A DNA stretch of 64,000 nucleotides from Paludibacteraceae bacterium (GCA_024405875.1 JAKSOA010000003.1:1-64000), one strand, 5' to 3'; numbered from the stretch's first letter, positions 8,790 through 17,636 are shown. Notes: generated from the sequence alone by a model not told the origin. A program made the numbers and translations.

Positions 8790-10089
8790 CTGTTATTTTT
8801 ACGTTGTAAATTCTGTATAGTATTAGCCCTACGGCTACTGCCAAGACATCTCCAATCCAAAATGAGTGCCAGATAAGGTCGGGGTTTATGTGAACTATGC
8901 ACCACATTACAGGTGCCACCATAAATGAGTGTGTTACTGCCAATACACAGGACAATGTCTTTCTTTTTTGAATAAGGCATATTACAAACAGCAGGTAACT
9001 TATGCCGAAGAATGGAAAGCAAATGCAGAATATGCGTAAGGCGGGTATGGTAAGTTCAAGACACTCCCCACTTAGCCCGAACAGCCTTGCAATAGGAGAT
9101 GCAAGTATATTTACAATTATTACCAATGCCACACCGCTTACAATAAGTACTATGGCTGACATTTTTACCACCCACCGCACGCCTTGCTTGTTGCCTTCTC
9201 CACCTAATCTGCCGGCAAGAGGCTGCAGTGCCTGTGACGTGCCAGCCACCACCATATTCATAAACATAAGCACCGCCATAAGTACCGCCATTATTGACAT
9301 TCCGTACTGAGGAAGTGTGTCCATAATTATGTGGTTGACCCAAAGTACACGGGCAAACATTGTGGCAGTGTCCGCCACAAGCGGAAGTCCCATAGTAAGC
9401 AGACTTACAATAGCCACCTCCTTAAAATTGGTGTTTAGTCTCAGGGTGCTATCCTTGTATGTAAAATGTATGCACATTAGAGCCAAAGCCAGCGCATAGC
9501 CTGTTGCGGTAGCCCACGCGGCACCGCCTATGCCCATTCCAAAGAATTTTATATAGATGTAATCACAGGTAAGATTTATGACATTCGCTATAATCATTGC
9601 GGTGAGCACAAGCCTTGGACTGTTGTCGGTTCTAATGTATGCCGCTAAATTCTGTATCATAAAGAAGAGCGGGGCGGTGTAGAACATAACCACACCGTAT
9701 GCCTTGGCATCGGGGAAAAGAGCGGGGTCAGAACAGAACACTTTAATGCAGGCATCGGGGCATATTATTCCTAATGTAGTGAAAATGAACCCTACGGCAA
9801 GTGTCAAGATGGTTGACATTGTGAAATAGCCGTTTGACACATTGTAGTTTTTTTGTCCTATTCCGTATGCGGCAAGTAGCGCACCGCCTGTGCAAAGAAG
9901 CATTATCAACGCCACAGAGAGTTGGATAAATGGCATCATAATGTTTATTGCCGCCAACCCTGTATGCCCAATGAGATTGCCCACAATTATTCCGTCAACC
10001 ATAACGGCAAGTGCCGTGGTAAGTGATGTCAGCACCGCCGATATCAGATACCTTGTGAACATTGTCTTTATCTCTTCTTTGGTTGTCAT
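8776..10089 (-). CDS. MATE-family efflux transporter
   Basis: A 437-residue, very hydrophobic protein with about 12 predicted membrane segments in two similar halves, typical of the MATE Na+/H+ antiporter family in both length and pattern. It overlaps the downstream ligase gene by 14 bases and sits within the adenylation/reductase operon. The simplest reading is that it exports the pathway product or a toxic intermediate such as an aldehyde derivative. MATE proteins related to lipid flippases also exist, so membrane insertion of a lipid product is another possibility. Confidence 0.85.
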   Translation of the reverse strand: MTTKEEIKTMFTRYLISAVLTSLTTALAVMVDGIIVGNLIGHTGLAAINIMMPFIQLSVALIMLLCTGGALLAAYGIGQKNYNVSNGYFTMSTILTLAVGFIFTTLGIICPDACIKVFCSDPALFPDAKAYGVVMFYTAPLFFMIQNLAAYIRTDNSPRLVLTAMIIANVINLTCDYIYIKFFGMGIGGAAWATATGYALALALMCIHFTYKDSTLRLNTNFKEVAIVSLLTMGLPLVADTATMFARVLWVNHIIMDTLPQYGMSIMAVLMAVLMFMNMVVAGTSQALQPLAGRLGGEGNKQGVRWVVKMSAIVLIVSGVALVIIVNILASPIARLFGLSGECLELTIPALRIFCICFPFFGISYLLFVICLIQKRKTLSCVLAVTHSFMVAPVMWCIVHINPDLIWHSFWIGDVLAVAVGLILYRIYNVKITDERI

Positions 10090-10095
10090 TGGTTG

Positions 10096-11466
10096 TCAGT
10101 CTGTTATGAACTTGTGTTTTGTGCCTGCGGGTATGTTGTTTATGTCATCAACCTTAAGAGTTATAAGCGGCAAATCTACAGATTTTGAGAGGTTCTGGTA
10201 TTTTATGCGGAACTCCGCACTGTAGTCACAAAGGTAGTCAATAAGTTTACTGAAGTATTTGGATTCCAATGTTTTATGCTTGTCTTCAATACTCTGTGTG
10301 CGTATGTAAACGGTGAATTCAAGGTAGGCTATGCCCTCTGTCTCTCTCTCCGATACGGTGAATAACCCTCCGTACTCCATCTCTTTGGGCTGTGACAGAA
10401 GGAACTCCTGTATGTCATTTATCATAAGGTTGGTGCCGTAGAAGATTACGGCGTTGCCCACACGTCCGTGAATGTACATAACCTTGCCAGCCTTTATATT
10501 TGATAGCAGTGGTGCTGTAAGTTCCTGTGGCACCTCTTTCAACTGTTCCTCTGTTATTAATCCGCCTGAGTCGGCTGTGTTATAGCGTACAAGTGGAATG
10601 AATTGGTCTTTTGTCACCACGATGTTGCCGTCAATAGCCTCAATACAGACATCGGGGCTGAGGCATTCAAGTATCATAGGGGTAGATTCTGAGCCAAAGA
10701 CCTTTTTTGAGAGTTCAGGGTGCTTGTAGAAATATTTTCTAAGTTTTATGCTATTCTCAGTCTCTTGTGATACATAACCGGTATCGGCGCTGCCATAACC
10801 TGTCCACACTATATTATAGGCATCTTTTGGGTGTCCGAACAGTTCACAAACATACTCACGGAATGATTCTGTGTAATACTCCCCGACCACTGCGAAATAG
10901 ACGCTTGCCTTTGGCAGTTCTATGTTGTTCTGCTTTATGAGTGCGGCTATAAGCGGTAGGTTGCCTGGATTTGTGGTAATTATGATTTGGTCATATCTTT
11001 TGTGATACTGACCTATTACATCAGCCGCCGTCTTTAGGTCAAGTCCGGGGGTTGCAAGGGTCATTCTGTATTTGCCGCTCAACGCTATGTTACGGTATGC
11101 CGTGGCTATCTGCATTCCTCCTATCCACATTCCAAATGCAAGACACTCAATCATAAGGGTCTTTTTTGTGTCAATGTGGTAGTTTGTTACAAACATTGTC
11201 TCAATGCCCTGCATATAGCCAGCCTCATCTTGCGGACGCTTAGGCCAATATACCGCACCTGTTTTTGAGAACCCTGAACTTGCGCCTATCAGGTGTATTT
11301 TATCCAACTCCCCCTCTTCACATAACTCCTCCATAGGGTAGGAGAGCAGATAGTTGCTTTTTGTAAGCAATGGCAGGTCATTGAAATCACCTGACCAGTC
11401 AGGTGTCATCTTGCGGTATGCTGTTACGTTACTGCGTATCTTATTTGCAAATTCTGTTACGTTCAT
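10096..11466 (-). CDS. Divergent PaaK-like adenylating enzyme, first gene of the operon
   Basis: A 456-residue protein with the PaaK-like fold pattern: a glycine-rich loop ASSGFSKTG (62-70) that departs from the usual SSGTTG, TGYGSADTGYVS mid-protein, and PLVRYNTADSGG near the hinge. It is the most divergent of the four ligase-type modules in this operon and may activate a different acid or act as a transferase. An upstream ATG in the same frame (11496) is rejected because the -7 box TACATTTG at 11474-11481 lies between it and the ATG at 11466. The leader would be only a few bases. Six bases separate it from the MATE gene. Confidence 0.72.
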   Translation of the reverse strand: MNVTEFANKIRSNVTAYRKMTPDWSGDFNDLPLLTKSNYLLSYPMEELCEEGELDKIHLIGASSGFSKTGAVYWPKRPQDEAGYMQGIETMFVTNYHIDTKKTLMIECLAFGMWIGGMQIATAYRNIALSGKYRMTLATPGLDLKTAADVIGQYHKRYDQIIITTNPGNLPLIAALIKQNNIELPKASVYFAVVGEYYTESFREYVCELFGHPKDAYNIVWTGYGSADTGYVSQETENSIKLRKYFYKHPELSKKVFGSESTPMILECLSPDVCIEAIDGNIVVTKDQFIPLVRYNTADSGGLITEEQLKEVPQELTAPLLSNIKAGKVMYIHGRVGNAVIFYGTNLMINDIQEFLLSQPKEMEYGGLFTVSERETEGIAYLEFTVYIRTQSIEDKHKTLESKYFSKLIDYLCDYSAEFRIKYQNLSKSVDLPLITLKVDDINNIPAGTKHKFITD

Positions 11467-11473
11467 AATAGTG

Positions 11474-11504
11474 CAAATGTACAAATTTTGATTCATAACT
11501 ACAA
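11474..11504 (-). promoter_or_regulatory. Promoter of the LuxC/LuxE/PaaK operon
   Basis: On the minus strand TACATTTG (11474-11481) is followed by CAC, a common extension of the Bacteroidota -7 box. A TTG core lies 20 bases upstream (11502-11504). It decides the start of the first operon gene and implies a very short 5' leader. No other promoter was seen down to 1878. Confidence 0.6.
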
Positions 11505-11541
11505 GTTATCAACAATCTAACGGAATGTTAAATTATTTTTG

Positions 11542-11549
11542 TAACTTTA
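11542..11549 (+). promoter_or_regulatory. Probable -7 box for parC
   Basis: TAACTTTA matches TAnnTTTG at seven of eight positions, 36 bases before the parC ATG. No convincing -33 core was seen. Confidence 0.4.
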
Positions 11550-11584
11550 CAAAGTCACATATTTTTTCTTGTGTATGATTGCTT

Positions 11585-14275
11585 ATGAAGGATAAAGACA
11601 ACAGACCTACTGATGATGAATTGGATGAGAACGCTCCTTTGGAAGAGGAGGTTGAGGTAGATGACTCTGATACGGAGTCATCGGGGCACTCAAATTATGT
11701 AATCCCCGATATTAATGACGCCAATGTCAAGCACCAACTCTCCGGTATGTTCCAGAATTGGTTTCTTGACTACGCTTCATACGTGGTGCTGCAACGTGCC
11801 GTGCCTCACCTTGCCGATGGCTTGAAACCTGTTCAGCGCCGTATTCTGCACACTATGCGGCGTATGGAGGACGGGCGTTATAACAAGGTTGCCAATATTG
11901 TGGGTGAGACAATGAAGTTCCACCCTCACGGTGACTCATCTATCTATAGTTCTCTTGTTACATTGGGGCAGGAGGATTTGCTTATTGACTGTCAGGGTAA
12001 CTGGGGTAATATTCTTACGGGTGACCGTGCCGCCGCCCCTCGTTACATTGAGGCGAGGCTTACAAAGTTCGCTCTTGAGGTTGTCTTTAATCCTAAGACC
12101 ACTGAGTGGAAGATGTCATACGACGGGCGTAACAAGGAGCCTGAGGCTCTACCTGCAAAGTTCCCGCTTGTGCTGGCACAGGGTGCCGAGGGTATCGGGG
12201 TAGGACTCTCCACTAAAATTCTGCCGCATAACTTTTGTGAACTATGTGACGCCTCTGTGGCATACCTGAAGGGTGAGGAATTTACTCTTTACCCCGATTT
12301 TGCTACGGGTGGCTATGTAGATGTGAGCCGCTATATGGACGGGCGCCGCAAGGGTAAACTGCGCGTGCGAGCCAAAATCAATAAGATTGACAACAAGACT
12401 CTGAGCATTACTGAAATTCCGTATGACACTACTACCGGCAGTGTTATTGAGAGTATTCTGCGTGCCAATGAGAAGGGCAAGATTCAGATTAAGAAGGTTG
12501 ATGACAACACCGCCGCTCAGGTTGAGATAGTAGTGCATCTGGCACCCGGTCGTTCCTGTGACAAGACCATTGACGCTCTCTACGCCTTTACAGACTGCCA
12601 GACAAGCATTTCGCCCAACTGCTGCGTCATATATGAGGACAAGCCTCACTTCCTCTCAGTGAGCGACGTGCTACGGTTCAGTGCTGATAATACTCTGAAA
12701 CTGCTGAAACGTGAACTTGCCATACGTGAGAGTGAGATTTTAGAATCACTCTTCTTTATGAGCCTTGAGCGTATATTCATAGAGGAGCGCATATACAAGG
12801 ATAAGGAGTATGAGCAGAGCAAGAGCAATGAGGAGGCTGTGGCTCATATCGCGAAGCGTTTGGAGCCGTTTGCAACCAAATTCATCCGCCCTGTTGAAGA
12901 TGAGGACATACTTGGTTTGCTTGAGATTAAGATGAAGCGTATTCTGCGTTTCAACTCCGATGCCGCCGACAAGGCTTACGCCGCCTTAGAGGCTGAACTC
13001 AAAGATGTGCGTTACAAGATGGAGCATATAGTGGAGCACACCATAGAGTGGTTTGAGCATCTGAAGGAGAAGTACGGAGACCGCTACCCACGCCGTACGG
13101 AGATTCGTAACTTTGACAACATTGAGATTACAAAGGTTGCCGACGCCAATGAGAAACTCTACATAAACCGTGACGAGGGCTTCATAGGCACCTCTCTCAA
13201 GCACGATGAACTTGTGTGCAGTTGCTCAAGTGTTGATGATGTCATAATATTCTACAAGGACGGTAAGTTTAAGGTTATAAAGGTTCAGGAGAAGGTGTTT
13301 GTGGGCAAGAATGTACAGTGGTTAGGTGTCTTTAAGAAGGGCGATGACCGTACCATCTATAATATGATTTACCGCGATGGCAAGAACGGAACTTCATACA
13401 TCAAGCGTTTTGCCGCAGGTGGTCTGAGCCGAGACAAGGAGTATGACCTTACTATGGGTACCCCAGGCACTAAGATTCTTTACTTCAGCGCTAATCCTAA
13501 CGGTGAGGCGGAGATAGTGAAGTGCTGGCTCAAGCCTCGTCCAAAACTAAAGAACCTTGTGTTTGAGCGTGATTTCAGTGAGATTGCCATCAAAGGACGT
13601 TCAAGTATGGGTAACATATTCACAAAGAATGATGTACTCAAGGTGAATATGAAGCAGAAGGGTGTCTCAACTCTTGGCGGACGGGAGGTTTGGTATGACG
13701 CAGATGTAAACCGCCTTAACTACGATGGCAGGGGAGAGTTGCTTGGTGAGTTTGAGTCAGAGGATACAATTCTTATGATTACAAAGCGTGGCACATACCA
13801 GAACTTGAGTTTTGAACTTACCACCCACTTTGCAGATGATGTTCTGCGTGTTGAGAAGTTTGACCCTGAAAAAATATGGACAGCCGCCCTATATGATGCA
13901 GACCAGAAGTTCCCTTACCTGAAGCGTTTCCCGCTTGAGGAGAGCAAGAAAGAGGTTAGTTTCCTTGGTGAGAACCCACACAGCCGTCTGCTTCTGCTTA
14001 TGGATGACTACTATGCGCGTCTTGAGGTTAAATTCGCCCCCGATGCCGCCGGCTCTGTGGCTGAGCTGATGATTGTAGATGCTGATGAGTTTATAGGCAT
14101 TAAGAGTTTGAAAGCCAAAGGTAAACGTCTCACAACAAATGAGATAGCCTCTATAGAGCCTCTTGAGCCACTCCGTTTCCCCGATGATACGGCTGAGGCT
14201 TCATCGGCTCAGGATGATGACGCATCTGGCTCCGCACCTGAAGCGGAAGAGGACGGACAGTTGAAACTGTTTTAG
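11585..14275 (+). CDS. parC: DNA topoisomerase IV subunit A
   Basis: An 896-residue type IIA topoisomerase A subunit that cuts and rejoins DNA while the ParE subunit supplies ATP hydrolysis. The catalytic tyrosine lies in AAAPRYIEARL (Tyr154) and the DNA-gate helix region reads FHPHGDSSIY (112-121), where quinolone-resistance changes occur in other bacteria. The N-terminus carries an acidic extension of about 35 residues and the C-terminus an acidic tail. The in-frame TTG six bases earlier is not needed; the ATG at 11585 is preferred. The long C-terminal region resembles the Bacteroidales ParC type rather than the six-bladed GyrA pinwheel, so ParC is preferred over GyrA. Confidence 0.85.
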   Translation: MKDKDNRPTDDELDENAPLEEEVEVDDSDTESSGHSNYVIPDINDANVKHQLSGMFQNWFLDYASYVVLQRAVPHLADGLKPVQRRILHTMRRMEDGRYNKVANIVGETMKFHPHGDSSIYSSLVTLGQEDLLIDCQGNWGNILTGDRAAAPRYIEARLTKFALEVVFNPKTTEWKMSYDGRNKEPEALPAKFPLVLAQGAEGIGVGLSTKILPHNFCELCDASVAYLKGEEFTLYPDFATGGYVDVSRYMDGRRKGKLRVRAKINKIDNKTLSITEIPYDTTTGSVIESILRANEKGKIQIKKVDDNTAAQVEIVVHLAPGRSCDKTIDALYAFTDCQTSISPNCCVIYEDKPHFLSVSDVLRFSADNTLKLLKRELAIRESEILESLFFMSLERIFIEERIYKDKEYEQSKSNEEAVAHIAKRLEPFATKFIRPVEDEDILGLLEIKMKRILRFNSDAADKAYAALEAELKDVRYKMEHIVEHTIEWFEHLKEKYGDRYPRRTEIRNFDNIEITKVADANEKLYINRDEGFIGTSLKHDELVCSCSSVDDVIIFYKDGKFKVIKVQEKVFVGKNVQWLGVFKKGDDRTIYNMIYRDGKNGTSYIKRFAAGGLSRDKEYDLTMGTPGTKILYFSANPNGEAEIVKCWLKPRPKLKNLVFERDFSEIAIKGRSSMGNIFTKNDVLKVNMKQKGVSTLGGREVWYDADVNRLNYDGRGELLGEFESEDTILMITKRGTYQNLSFELTTHFADDVLRVEKFDPEKIWTAALYDADQKFPYLKRFPLEESKKEVSFLGENPHSRLLLLMDDYYARLEVKFAPDAAGSVAELMIVDADEFIGIKSLKAKGKRLTTNEIASIEPLEPLRFPDDTAEASSAQDDDASGSAPEAEEDGQLKLF

Positions 14276-14305
14276 TGGACAGTTGACAGTGGACAGTTGA
14301 CAATT
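14276..14305. repeat. Tandem TGGACAGT/TTGACAGT words between parC and the next gene
   Basis: The 32-base gap is made almost entirely of alternating TGGACAG and TTGACAG words that start on the base after the parC stop codon. The same word family recurs at 30848-30911 beside topA. Confidence 0.6.
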
Positions 14306-14307
14306 AA

Positions 14308-14856
14308 ATGAAAAGTGAAATAAGAAAAATCATCAAGGCTCGTGTTAAGGCAATGAGCATAGAGGAGCGTGAGGCTGAAGCTTTGTGCCTGCTCTCCGCT
14401 GTCTCCGCTGAGCCGCATTTTGCCTCTGCAAATAAGGTGCTGATTTACAACCCACTACCCGATGAGATAGATGTTCTGCCTATACTTGAGCGGTTCAAGG
14501 CTGTGAAACGGTTTTTTATGCCTGTGGTTTGTGGAGATATTCTTAAGATTCTTCCTTATACTGAGCGGCAGTGCGTAGGGGCGTACAATATCAGCGAACC
14601 AGTGGGCTCAGACTATGTTTCAATTAATGATATTGACCTTGTAATAGTTCCGGGCATTGGCTTTACCACAGACGGTTACCGTCTTGGGCGTGGCAAGGGC
14701 TACTATGACCGCCTTTTAAGCGGTGCAGCCTGCTACAAAATGGGTGTATGCTTTAGTTGTCAGATTGAACCAACCATCGGGGAAACCACTGAACCCCACG
14801 ATGTTAAGATGGATTGTGTGCTATTCAGGCAGCAAGTAGTCGCTTGCTTTGTTTGA
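14308..14856 (+). CDS. 5-formyltetrahydrofolate cyclo-ligase
   Basis: A 182-residue enzyme that converts 5-formyl-THF to 5,10-methenyl-THF using ATP. The family signature VPGIGFTTDGYRLGRGKGYY lies at about 113-132, followed by DRLL. The N-terminus is the usual basic helix and the length is typical (180-200). It follows parC in the same direction and is probably co-transcribed. It ends 6 bases from the convergent BRO remnant. Confidence 0.9.
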   Translation: MKSEIRKIIKARVKAMSIEEREAEALCLLSAVSAEPHFASANKVLIYNPLPDEIDVLPILERFKAVKRFFMPVVCGDILKILPYTERQCVGAYNISEPVGSDYVSINDIDLVIVPGIGFTTDGYRLGRGKGYYDRLLSGAACYKMGVCFSCQIEPTIGETTEPHDVKMDCVLFRQQVVACFV

Positions 14857-14862
14857 TGAAAT

Positions 14863-15114
14863 TTAACCAACATCTGTCATACGCATCTTACCATCTGCGG
14901 CGAGCATTTTCAAACCGTGACAATTTGTCACGGTTTCATTTCCTTCTTCTTTCAACCGCTGCTTTAATTTTCTCCAATATGATTGTGGGTCAGTGCTGCC
15001 TGTCAGCACACCGCAAACATCCACCACTGAGAAGTACCATTTCTCCTGTTCGCTATCCCAAACGGTGCGGACTCTCTTCTCATCAAATATCTGTATTTCC
15101 TGTTTCTTTGTCAT
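14863..15114 (-). pseudogene. Truncated BRO-family (phage antirepressor-like) gene
   Basis: 83 residues (MTKKQEIQIFDEKRVRTVWD onward) matching the N-terminal BRO domain of Bacteroidales BRO/antirepressor-like proteins, which I recall as two to three times longer. It stops right after MRMTDVG, where full-length relatives continue with the rest of the domain, and abuts the cyclo-ligase gene 6 bases on. The missing 3' part is not seen nearby. No other phage gene is present. The ETVTNCHGLK segment is encoded by a 12+12-base inverted repeat (14912-14936). It is probably a decayed fragment; a short functional peptide cannot be excluded. Confidence 0.65.
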
Positions 15115-15135
15115 CGGGTCAGTAATGTAATAATT

Positions 15136-15330
15136 TTATTTCATCGCAGAGAGTAGTGTCTGTGCTTCTGAAGCATCAGCCTCATCTACATTAAGTTTTA
15201 CACCACCAACCCCTACGGTAAAGGTGCTGCCCATAATCTCATCTGTCAGATAACAGTTTATACCCGCTTGTTGTAGAAATTGAAGAGTTCTTTGAGCCTC
15301 TATCAATGATGTGAATGTTTTTATAATCAT
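15136..15330 (-). CDS. DUF2007 family small protein
   Basis: A 64-residue protein matching the DUF2007 (putative signal-transducing protein) pattern: a beta-strand start MIIKTFTSLIEAQ, the helix RTLQFLQQAGI, the strand CYLTDE, a central G-rich turn, and VNVDEA-like LNVDEADASEAQTLL. The fold is a small ferredoxin-like alpha-beta unit related to PII-type regulators. Biochemical role is unknown. Its start overlaps the tsaE stop by 4 bases, so it is translationally coupled to tsaE. Confidence 0.75.
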   Translation of the reverse strand: MIIKTFTSLIEAQRTLQFLQQAGINCYLTDEIMGSTFTVGVGGVKLNVDEADASEAQTLLSAMK

Positions 15331-15731
15331 AAGTATGTAAGTTCTCTGGCACCATCTGGGGTTTCTGTGATATGAACACGGACTGCGTCATCGGGAAGTA
15401 GTTCCTCTATTAGTTCAGGCCACTCTATAAGGCAGAGGTTACCGCTGTAAAAGTAGTTCTCATAGCCAATGTCATACGCCTCTTCAAGTTTCTTAATGCG
15501 GTAGAAATCAAAGTGATAGATATTACTGCCGTCTGCCGCAAGGTATTCATTCACAATGGCAAAGGTGGGGCTGTTTACAGCATCTGTAACTCCCAATACA
15601 TTGCATATAGCCTTAATGAATGTGGTTTTGCCCGCACCCATTGAGCCGTAGAAAGCCACAACCTTGCGTTCCCCAAGTTCTTTGAGAAACTCTGCCGCAC
15701 TCTCTTCCAGATTATTTAAAAATAATTTCAT
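15327..15731 (-). CDS. tsaE: tRNA threonylcarbamoyladenosine biosynthesis ATPase TsaE
   Basis: A 134-residue P-loop ATPase with Walker A GSMGAGKT (29-36), the conserved SPTFAIVNEY segment and HFDFYRI. TsaE works with TsaB, TsaC/Sua5 and TsaD to add threonylcarbamoyl to A37 of ANN-decoding tRNAs. Length is typical. The start codon lies only 10 bases from the strongly folded element at 15742-15884, so translation or transcription could be influenced by it. Confidence 0.92.
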   Translation of the reverse strand: MKLFLNNLEESAAEFLKELGERKVVAFYGSMGAGKTTFIKAICNVLGVTDAVNSPTFAIVNEYLAADGSNIYHFDFYRIKKLEEAYDIGYENYFYSGNLCLIEWPELIEELLPDDAVRVHITETPDGARELTYL

Positions 15732-15741
15732 AACAATATTT

Positions 15742-15884
15742 ATAATGAATGTACCCTATAAGAGGCGTCCGCACCCCCGCGGTCGTACAGGGGGAGGGAC
15801 CCATATGAGTCACAGACTTATATGGGAGGGGCTATAACCCTTCACAGATGGGTTATAGTCCTCTACATAGGGTACATTCATTAT
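15742..15884. other. Cloverleaf-like folded intergenic element (unidentified)
   Basis: A perfect 18-base inverted repeat (15742-15759 with 15867-15884) encloses three further hairpins. Hairpin A pairs CCCCC 15774-15778 with GGGGG 15790-15794, extended by GTCC 15767-15770 with GGAC 15797-15800. Hairpin B pairs 15800-15811 with 15815-15826 (12 pairs with one wobble, three-base loop). Hairpin C pairs 15829-15840 with 15850-15861 (12 pairs with one wobble, nine-base loop). The loop regions of B and C share TCACAGA. The element fills the gap between fumarase (stop 9 bases away) and tsaE (start 10 bases away). It may be a structured RNA, an elaborate terminator/attenuator or a MITE-like insertion. 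A tRNA is excluded. Confidence 0.75.
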
Positions 15885-15893
15885 TTAAAAATT

Positions 15894-17513
15894 TTAATGG
15901 TTAAGTTTTTTGAAAAAATCATTCCCCTTGTTGTCAACAAGAATGAACGCGGGGAAATCAACCACCTCAATTTTCCAGATGGCCTCCATACCAAGTTCAG
16001 GATACTCAACGCACTCAATGCTCTTAATGTTGTTTTGAGCAAGAATTGCGGCAGGACCGCCTATAGAGCCAAGATAGAAGCCTCCGTTTGCCTTGCAGGC
16101 ATCGGTGACTATCTGGCTACGATTACCTTTTGCAAGCATAATCATACTGCCGCCGTTCTTTTGGAACAAATCAACGTATGGGTCCATACGGTTTGCGGTT
16201 GTTGGTCCCATACTACCACAAGCCATACCAGCAGGAGTCTTGGCAGGACCAGCATAGTAGATAGGGTGGTCTTTTATGTATTGTGGAAGCCCTTCACCGC
16301 GGTCAAGACGCTCTTTAAGTTTTGCGTGAGCAATATCTCTACCAACTATTATGGTTCCGTTAAGTGACAGACGGGTTGATACCGGGTACTTGTCAAGTTG
16401 AGCGAGAATCTCAGCCATCGGGCGGTTAAGGTCAACCTTAACGGCATCGCCCTCACCAGCGTTACGTAGTGCCTCAGGTATAAGTGATGAAGGATTGTCA
16501 TCCATCTTCTCAATCCAAATACCATCTTTGTTTATCTTACACTTTATGTTACGGTCTGCAGAACAACTTACGCCCATACCTACAGGGCAAGATGCTCCGT
16601 GACGTGGCAGACGTATTATGCGGACATCGTGGGCAAGATATTTACCGCCAAACTGAGCACCAAGACCTATCTTCCAAGCCTCTTCAAGAACTTTTTTCTC
16701 CAACTCAACATCACGGAAAGCACGTCCGTACTCATTACCTGTTGTAGGAAGTGAGTCATAGTAGTGGGTTGAGGCAAGTTTTACGGTGAGCAGGTTCTTC
16801 TCCGCCGATGTGCCGCCAATTACAAATGCAATGTGATATGGAGGGCAGGCGGCTGTTCCAAGTGTCTTGACTTTCTCAACAAGGAACGGAACTAATTTTT
16901 CAGGGGTAAGCAGGGCTTTGGTCTCTTGGAAAAGATATGACTTGTTAGCGCTGCCACCGCCCTTTGTAACGCAAAGGAATCGGTACTCCATACCCTCTGT
17001 TGCCTCTATGTCTATTTGTGCAGGCAGGTTACATTTAGTGTTAACCTCCTTGTACATATCAAGCGGAGCGTTCTGTGAGTAACGCAGATTTTCCTCTGTG
17101 TAAGTCTTGAACACACCAAGTGAAAGGGCTTCCTCATCACAGTAGCCTGTCCAAACCTGCTGACCTTTCTCTCCGTGAATAATGGCTGTACCTGTATCCT
17201 GGCATAGCGGAAGTTTGCCTTTGCAAGCCACATCGGCGTTACGAAGGAATGTGAGAGCCACATACTTGTCATTTTCTGACGCCTCAGGGTCATTTAGGAT
17301 TTTTGCCACCTGCTCATTGTGAGCGCGGCGAAGCAGAAATGAGACATCGCGGAAGGCGGCGTTAGCCATAGCGGTAAGACCCTCTTTTGCAACCTTAAGA
17401 ATAGGTTTGCCCTCAAACTCGCTTACTGTAACATAGTCTTTAGTAAGCAGATAGTACTCTGTGGTGTCCTCTCCAAGTGGGAAAGGTGCCTGATAATGAA
17501 ACTCTGTAGCCAT
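15894..17513 (-). CDS. fum: Class I fumarate hydratase (iron-sulfur)
   Basis: A 539-residue fumarase of the oxygen-sensitive class I type, fusing alpha and beta modules. It interconverts fumarate and malate. Cys104 ([10 protein letters not shown]), Cys223 (AACPPYH) and Cys317 (GVSCSAD) lie one residue off the three [4Fe-4S] ligands of E. coli FumA. The C-terminal part holds [16 protein letters not shown]. The gene has its own promoter. In an anaerobe this enzyme serves the reductive branch to succinate, and malate dehydrogenase is encoded at the other end of the window. Confidence 0.93.
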   Translation of the reverse strand: MATEFHYQAPFPLGEDTTEYYLLTKDYVTVSEFEGKPILKVAKEGLTAMANAAFRDVSFLLRRAHNEQVAKILNDPEASENDKYVALTFLRNADVACKGKLPLCQDTGTAIIHGEKGQQVWTGYCDEEALSLGVFKTYTEENLRYSQNAPLDMYKEVNTKCNLPAQIDIEATEGMEYRFLCVTKGGGSANKSYLFQETKALLTPEKLVPFLVEKVKTLGTAACPPYHIAFVIGGTSAEKNLLTVKLASTHYYDSLPTTGNEYGRAFRDVELEKKVLEEAWKIGLGAQFGGKYLAHDVRIIRLPRHGASCPVGMGVSCSADRNIKCKINKDGIWIEKMDDNPSSLIPEALRNAGEGDAVKVDLNRPMAEILAQLDKYPVSTRLSLNGTIIVGRDIAHAKLKERLDRGEGLPQYIKDHPIYYAGPAKTPAGMACGSMGPTTANRMDPYVDLFQKNGGSMIMLAKGNRSQIVTDACKANGGFYLGSIGGPAAILAQNNIKSIECVEYPELGMEAIWKIEVVDFPAFILVDNKGNDFFKKLNH

Positions 17514-17535
17514 AATTGTGTTTGTTATTTGAGTT

Positions 17536-17567
17536 CAAAATTAATAAAAACATAATGAATTGACAAA
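17536..17567 (-). promoter_or_regulatory. Promoter for fumarase
   Basis: On the minus strand TTTG (17564-17567) and TAATTTTG (17536-17543) are separated by exactly 20 bases, both full matches to the Bacteroidota consensus. Confidence 0.65.
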
Positions 17568-17605
17568 TTTCAACTTGTAAATTAGGATAGTAGAAATTTT
17601 TTTAG

Positions 17606-17613
17606 TATGTTTG
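17606..17613 (+). promoter_or_regulatory. -7 box for the acyl-CoA ligase gene
   Basis: TATGTTTG is a full match to TAnnTTTG. It overlaps an upstream in-frame ATG (17607), which shows that ATG cannot be the start and supports the ATG at 17637. Confidence 0.5.
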
Positions 17614-17636
17614 TATGTTGTATTAACTGTTTTCTT

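Noticed and set aside
11467..11496. Upstream ATG for the first gene of the lux/PaaK operon
   Set aside because: It is upstream of the -7 box at 11474-11481.
11579..11584. TTG start for parC two codons before the ATG
   Set aside because: The ATG at 11585 is in frame and adequate; nothing supports the TTG.
14863..15114. A prophage, suggested by the BRO-type gene
   Set aside because: No integrase, structural, lysis or replication genes nearby; the gene is truncated and sits among housekeeping genes.
15742..15884. A tRNA or tmRNA gene in the cloverleaf-like element
   Set aside because: Closing stem of 18 pairs, no anticodon arm of the right size, no T-loop sequence and no CCA-type end.
15736..15887. 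ATTTA target-site duplication proving a transposed element
   Set aside because: The flanks are AT-rich and the copies are not perfectly placed at the repeat ends, so the match could be chance.
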